A stretch of DNA of 64,000 nucleotides from Nannocystis sp. (GTDB taxonomy: Bacteria; Myxococcota_A; Polyangia; Nannocystales; Nannocystaceae): the NCBI RefSeq assembly GCF_016714285.1, contig NZ_JADJNN010000006.1, positions 133,460 through 197,459 of the forward strand, in the 5' to 3' direction. Below, piece after piece: positions 59,122-64,000 of this stretch. The stretch's first letter is position 1. Each line of letters opens with the position of its first letter. Both the position numbers and the translations under genes were made by a program. Below the pieces are notes generated by a model that worked only from the letters and a program-made list of their open reading frames with translations, had not been told where the DNA came from and did no database searches.

Positions 59122-60246
59122 ATGTCCCAGTTCACGGCAGCGAAAGTTTGGACCGTTGACGAGTGCAACGAGTACAACGCCATCCTCGCGGCCCTGGATC
59201 GCCCGGAACATCCGCGCGAGTCTGATCCGGCGAATCCCCTGCCCAAGCTGCATTCCTTCATGGACCGCGGGCGGTGAGCCCAGGGCCCCGGAGGCGTGCA
59301 AGCTCTTCCCAGACAGCGATACCATCACCAACCCCGCTTCGTGTTCCTGCGCGAGGTCGGCGGCAAGACCTGCCCTCAAGACCTTCCTTGACAGCGTGAT
59401 CCAACAGGGGAGCAAGGGCCAACACTGGGGCGGTACCTTGATCATCGACGAGGAGGTACCCCTCACCTTCCCGATCACGATCCCGGTCCGCTTCACCCTC
59501 TCCGGCGTCGGTATCAACGGAGGTGGGCGACTCAAGTTCTCGGGCAATTCGCCGGTCCGGCGATCTCATTCGCGGATGCACTGGGCGGCAGCGGCAATAT
59601 CCGCGACCTGGCGATCGAGGGCCCAGGGCTCAAAGCCAGAGCATGGGCGGGATCAAGATCGGCAGCAGCCAGTTCGTCACCGATAAGGAGCCCCAGCCGC
59701 CCCAACGCTTCCGACTCCATCGGGTTCGTGTCTCCGGGTTCGGCGCCTACGGCATGCAAGGTGGCACGAACACGCCCTTCGTCGATATCGACAGCTGCCA
59801 ATGATCGCCAACAAGGTCAACATCCAACTCGTCCGGAAATGCGACCACTGGCGGATCCGCGACACCATCATCACAGACGCGCCGGGTGGGGCGTCGACGT
59901 GGCCGCCGACGTACGATCAAGGGGTAAAAGCTCGGCACCGTCGTCGATCTGTTGATCTCCGGGTGTTTCTTCCGGAACAATAAGACCGGCGCGATCAGGA
60001 TCCAAGCTGGAGATCCCGCGCGGCGGACCTTCGGTGTGTTTATCTTTGGCAATGGCTTCGAGGCCAACGGTGGACCCGCCGTGCACGTGGTCAGGGCCGA
60101 GGCTGGCACGCGAATTATGGCCACTTTCTGGCAAGGACGAGAGCCTGAGTCTGCCAACGGACCTGAACGCAGAGCCAGATCCTCTCGAGACACACATCGG
60201 TTTTAATCGACCCAGGCGAAGGACATGGAGGCACTCCAACCCCTGA
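59122..60246 (+). pseudogene. Beta-helix surface protein, copy 1 (many frameshifts)
   Basis: The ATG at 59122 starts MSQFTAAKVWTVDECNEYNA but stops at 59277. Later frames join to a single protein: VFLREVGGK, HWGGTLIIDEEVPLTFPITI, FTLSGVGINGGGRLKF, GNIRDLAIEGPGL, FRLHRVRVSGFGAYGMQGGT, IQLVRKCDHWRIRDTIITDA and ISGCFFRNNKTGAIRIQAG. Repeated short beta-strands with GN, GC and DT turns are typical of right-handed beta-helix proteins such as pectate-lyase-like, tail-spike or surface polysaccharide-binding proteins. At least five frame changes, often at runs of G or C, break the gene. Confidence 0.65.
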
Positions 60247-60265
60247 ACCTCTTGCGGGCTCCCCC

Positions 60266-60956
60266 ATGACGCTGCGACGGCCACGAATAGCGTCCATACT
60301 GTATTCGCTGATCGCTATGGCCAGCGGGCTCCGGGCTCAACGCGTGTGACGAAGAGCCATCGCCCAAGACGGGAGAATCGGCATTGCCGTGCGCATCACC
60401 GAGGGCGAGCAATGCGAGTCCATTCCGGCGCCGCGATGGGTATTGCGCGATCGTGACGGCAACCGCATCCACGCTCTTGTGGAGCCCGATGCGGAGACGG
60501 ATCCATGCGGAATCCTGGAATCGTTGTAATCCGGTAGACCCCGCCTCAAAACGCAACTTTCCCTGTGTCCGGATCATCGACCATCAAGGAAGCTTCATCA
60601 ACCTTCAATACGACCCAGAGTCGGGTCAACTAGGCCCATGCCAGAGCTACACCCTCCATAAAGACTTAGCAGACCTTGGCGTCCAATACCTCAACGATCG
60701 GTGCGAGGGCACGCAATACATCTCTTCGGGCCCGTCAGGTGGATACCCCGAGTTTACCACGACACGCTCTATCTACTTTGTCGGCGACGACATATGGTAT
60801 GTGTCCCAACCAGGGTGTGTAGAGGACGCCCAGATCTGGGGTGGTGACATGCTCAGGTCCTTCCAGGGCTGGGGCCAGTGCCCGATTCGACCGATCCTGA
60901 CTGGGTCAAGAACCTGCTCCCGAACCCCCTACACGATGGCGGTTGAGCATGAATGA
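60266..60956 (+). pseudogene. Small secreted protein, copy 1 (frameshifted)
   Basis: ATG 60266 starts MTLRRPRIASILYSLIAMAS, a leader whose lipobox (LNAC) lies in a neighbouring frame. The 60384-60956 frame then reads FPCVRIIDHQGSFINLQYDP, CQSYTLHKDLADLGVQ, YPEFTTTRSIYFVGDDIWYV and SQPGCVED, ending PYTMAVEHE. Other frames carry RWVLRDRDGNRIHALVEP. A second, diverged copy lies at 62297. Probably an envelope or secreted companion of the beta-helix protein; no family recognised. Its stop overlaps the ATG of the next beta-helix copy. Confidence 0.55.
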
Positions 60957-62290
60957 AGGCACACGTGGGGCGCTTGGTGATGCCGTTTGGTGGACTGTTG
61001 ACGAGGTCAACGAGTTCGTGCGGACTTGCACGTGGACTGCGGACGAGAGCCCAACGGGGACCCCGCAGCAGATACCGGATTGCCGACGACATTGACGCCG
61101 ATACATGCTGTCCAAGCCCGGAGAACTTCCCCGCTAGCACGAAACCCGGCCCTCCCGCCCGGACCCGACATCATCACTTCGGCCTGCCACGTGTTTCCGC
61201 TGAGCCGGACCCGCACGAATGACCGTTTCCTCTTCTTGCGAGATCGGCGGTCCGACTTGCCTCAAACCCCTCCCTCGACAAGCTGATCGCCGACGGTCCT
61301 TCCTCACCGCACTGGGGTGGGACCCTGGTCATCGACCAGCGTGTCATTCTGACGGATCCGATCACGATCCCGTCCGTGTTCACGCTCGCTGGAGTCGGTA
61401 TCAACGGCGAGGGCCGGCTCCCTCTTCGAGGGCGATTTTGGCGCCACGCCGGCCATTACCTTTCAGGAGTTTGACCCAAACGTCTCGCCTTTTTCGGCAA
61501 ATGCGTCATGCGTGACATCAGCAGGCCGAGCACTGCCAACAAGATGCGGGGATCAAGATCGGGAGCGTCCGGTACTCCGATGACAGGTGACGATTTCCAC
61601 GAACGCCTTGGGGCGCTTCCAGTTCCATCGTGTGCGCGTCGCCTACGGCGATTACGGCATGCAGGGTGGCATGAACACATACACGGTATTGATCGATCAC
61701 TGCGGAGTTGACCGACAATAGCACTAACATTCAGCTGGTCTTTCAGTGCAACAGTTGGCGGATCCGTGATTGTTTCATCAGTGGCGCGAAAGCCTGGGGT
61801 GTGGATGTCGGGGCAGAGATCACCATCCCCATCTGCCCCCAGGCGCCTTGCCGAACCTACAATCCGGCGTCGTTTCGGATCTGCTGATCTCGGGGTGCAG
61901 ATTCATCGGCAACAAACCAGGCGCGATCCGGGTACAGCCCTGGGACATAACAAGACACTGATAGACTACGATCATCCAAGCTTGGTCGGCAAGACCACCA
62001 AGAACGTGGTCGTGTTCGGCAATTGTTTTGAGAATAACGCCACGATAGCGGTCCAGGTGGACCACGCGATTGTCCGGACCCGATGAAGCCCGATGCTGCG
62101 ATCTTCGTGGAGTCCGCGCGCGCCGCGACTCGAATTGTCTCGAACTTCTTTGGCACTGGGAGAACGTATCCCTCCCCCTTGAGGAAGACCTCGCGATGAA
62201 GAGCCCTGATCTTGATTCGTTGTGGACACAGCTCGGATTTAACGTTTCCAGCGCTATGACTATCTTGAATACACTGAAGGCTCGGAGGCT
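60949..62290 (+). pseudogene. Beta-helix surface protein, copy 2 (many frameshifts)
   Basis: ATG 60949 (overlapping the upstream TGA) starts MNEGTRGALGDAVWWTVDEV with NEF, alignable to the start of copy 1 (WTVDE.NE). The frame stops after 46 codons and homologous pieces follow in other frames: HWGGTLVIDQRVILTDPITI, FTLAGVGINGEGRL, IQLVFQCNSWRIRDCFISGA, LLISGCRFIGNKPGAIRVQP and VVVFGNCFENNATIAVQVDH. Same order as copy 1. Nearly every 100-200 bases the frame changes. Confidence 0.6.
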
Positions 62291-62296
62291 GGACTC

Positions 62297-62992
62297 ATGA
62301 GCCTTGGCAAGCGACTCACACGGCTCCTCGCTGCCGCGGCCAGTGGGGCCTCCTCTTGTTCGCCAACGCCGCCTGCGACCCCACAGGAGCCTTGAAGCGC
62401 AGGGCCAGGCACCGTGGCGCGCGAGATGTGCGACTATACGCCGGCCCCGATGGGTGTTACGTGACAAAGATGGCGCGTGTGCAGGCGCTGGTCGAGCCGC
62501 GATGCGGACCCGCGGGCGACTCGAAGGGCCAGTGCCCGCCCCTGGCCTTCGGGCCCAGCGGCAGCTTTCCTGTGTCCGCGTCATCGATCACGAGGGGCGT
62601 TACATCAATCTCTTGTACGAGTTGGCGACCGGCCCAATCGGGCCACGCACCTTGATCGACGAGGACGACCTCGACAAAGTGGAAAGTCGACCGAGCGCGC
62701 TCTGTACTTGCAGGACGGTTGTAAGGGCGAGCCATACACGCGCAGCGTCACATGGCTGACATGGCGGCCCCAGATTCACCCGTCCGCGAACCGTCGAGTA
62801 TGCGGACGGCAACCTCTGCACCAGTCGGAGCTGAGCTGCTTCGACGTGGAGACCCAGTGGGAGTGGCTTGCCGAGTTACAGGAGTGTTACGTCCCCCCAG
62901 TTCTTCGATGTGTGCGTCTACAAGCCAATGGCGACGTGGGTCCATGAGCTCTGCCGAACCCTCCGTACACGCTGGAGGTCGAGTATGACTGA
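62297..62992 (+). pseudogene. Small secreted protein, copy 2 (frameshifted)
   Basis: ATG 62297 begins MSLGKRLTRLLAAAASGASS; a lipobox-like ANAAC appears in a nearby frame. CVRVIDHEGRYINLLYELAT and RTLIDEDDLDKV match copy 1 (CVRIIDHQGSFINLQY). The end, PYTLEVEYD, corresponds to copy 1 PYTMAVEHE. Frames change several times in 700 bases. Its stop overlaps the start of the third beta-helix copy at 62985. Confidence 0.55.
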
Positions 62993-64000
62993 GCGAGGAT
63001 GCGATGAATGCTCCCGGAATGACGGCTCGGCTCCCTGGGCCTGGGTGACTTCAAGGCCCCTGATCTGCCCTTCCCCGGTCCCGGAGTCCTCGGGGCCCGG
63101 ACGGCATCGAGCTCCTGTCCCGGGATGTTCCGGACTCGATACCACGTCCACCAACCCGAAGTACCTGTTTCTCAAGGAGGTCGGCGGGGAAATGCCTCAA
63201 GCCCTTTCTCGACCAGGTCCTCAGCCTCGGCGAGGACGGCCCGCTGCACTGGGGCGGGACGCTCATCCTTGATGAGGTCGCTGGATCTGCGGGACCCCAT
63301 CACCACTCCGCGAAACTTCACGCTCGCCGGGGTCGGAATCCACCGCAACGGCGGGTTGCGGATCCCCCGACGGACTCAGGCGGCCCGAACCCGAAGGGCC
63401 CGGCCATCACCTTTGATTCGGGCGGGAACTCCCGTCCTGCGCGACCTGAACATCGAGGCGGCGGTTGGTGGGATTACGCTGGGCAAGCCTGATGGCCTCT
63501 TTGTCGCGTCCAACACTGGGCCGATTTAATGACGGCGTACGCGTGAGCGGGCTCAACACGGCCCTCCCGCGGCGTCCTGCGACGGCGATCTACGTGAGCA
63601 ACTGCTCGTTCGACGGTAACTCCTCACATCGAGCTCAAGGGTGCCTGCAAGCACTGTCGGATCCGCGATTCGGACATTCCTTCCGGCGCTGTTGCTGGCA
63701 TCATTATTCGAGGCCCGGGCGCCGAGGATACGCTGATCCATGGCTGCCAATTTGAGGGTAACGGAGAGATTCTCTCCATCGGCGACCGATGCGCGATCAG
63801 CATCGGTCGACAGCTTCGGCACCTTCATTTTTGGCAACCGCTTTGAGAAACGACGCCCGTCTCGGCAAGCGGCATTCGGGCGTCCAAGACACTGGAGGTG
63901 GACATGAAGGGGTACGGCGGTTCGTCCTCAGCAACCCGACCGCCGAGGACCAACCCAGACCGGGTGACCCAACGAGCCCATGCTGGGTACTGACACGCTG
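62985..64000 (+). pseudogene. Beta-helix surface protein, copy 3 (frameshifted, cut by window edge)
   Basis: ATG 62985 starts MTERGCDECSRNDGSAPWAW. Pieces matching copies 1 and 2 follow in shifting frames: TNPKYLFLKEVGGE, LDQVLSLGEDGPLHWGGTLI, ITLGKPDGLFVASNTG, ACKHCRIRDSDIPSGAVAGI and HGCQFEGNGEILSIGD. The region runs off the right edge. A third unit of the same module. Confidence 0.55.

Overview
The window is very GC-rich DNA with strong third-position G/C bias, so long false reading frames appear antisense to most genes. Secreted proteins carry Cys-rich repeats of the CGDG..E.CDDGN and NG..D..E.D.DCGG types behind Thr/Ser/Gly-rich linkers. There are two Hanks-type Ser/Thr kinases, a PEGA protein, FGE-like and fibrinogen-like domains. 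Together these point to a myxobacterium, most likely near the Nannocystis/Plesiocystis/Enhygromyxa group. That placement is inferred from protein style; no rRNA or tRNA gene was seen.

Layout. 0-10 kb: an edge-truncated gene and a Cys-rich lipoprotein; a nucleotidyltransferase-fold protein; a three-gene FGE-lipoprotein/SSS-transporter/DUF3311 operon; Bcp peroxiredoxin; a metallo-beta-lactamase-fold lipoprotein; ComM ATPase; an SCP2 protein. 10.3-22.5 kb: a long catabolic block. The gene order SDR, carboxylase beta, acyl-CoA dehydrogenase, enoyl-CoA hydratase, carboxylase alpha equals the order of atuBCDEF (acyclic terpene use). It is followed by an antitoxin-like gene, a BKACE enzyme, a second dehydrogenase, an acyl-CoA ligase and a second SDR. 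22.5-32 kb: a zinc-finger membrane protein, STAS protein, lipoproteins, a GHL10 glycosidase, a UbiD decarboxylase and two paralogous Cys-rich lipoproteins. 32.2-42.5 kb: beta-ureidopropionase and dihydropyrimidinase, then an MMSA-type dehydrogenase and a class III aminotransferase that could finish beta-alanine breakdown, with two paralogous envelope proteins, an EamA transporter, a GNAT enzyme and a methyltransferase between them. 43.7-57 kb: kinase plus PEGA pair, cytochrome P450, two paralogous lipoproteins plus a di-haem cytochrome, a fibrinogen-domain lipoprotein, a DUF3494 lipoprotein, a Cys-rich protein interrupted by UGA, and a kinase that stops at its catalytic loop beside a 79-bp hairpin. 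57-64 kb: lower-GC DNA with a tandem duplication of small genes and three tandem copies of a beta-helix gene, two of them followed by a small secreted-protein gene, all heavily frameshifted.

Sequence quality is uneven. About 42.54-43.20 kb contains no A at all and is mostly poly-G, which looks artificial. Single-base frameshifts occur in otherwise intact genes (about 16.61 kb and 50.69 kb) and are dense beyond 56.9 kb. Breaks in these places may be base-calling errors rather than real pseudogenes.

The best candidates for new biology are the atu-like carboxylation block joined to a BKACE module, a dispersed short palindrome family (core TGTCC-N4-GGACA) that lies inside genes as well as between them, and -10-like hexamers placed so close to start codons that leaderless translation is implied.
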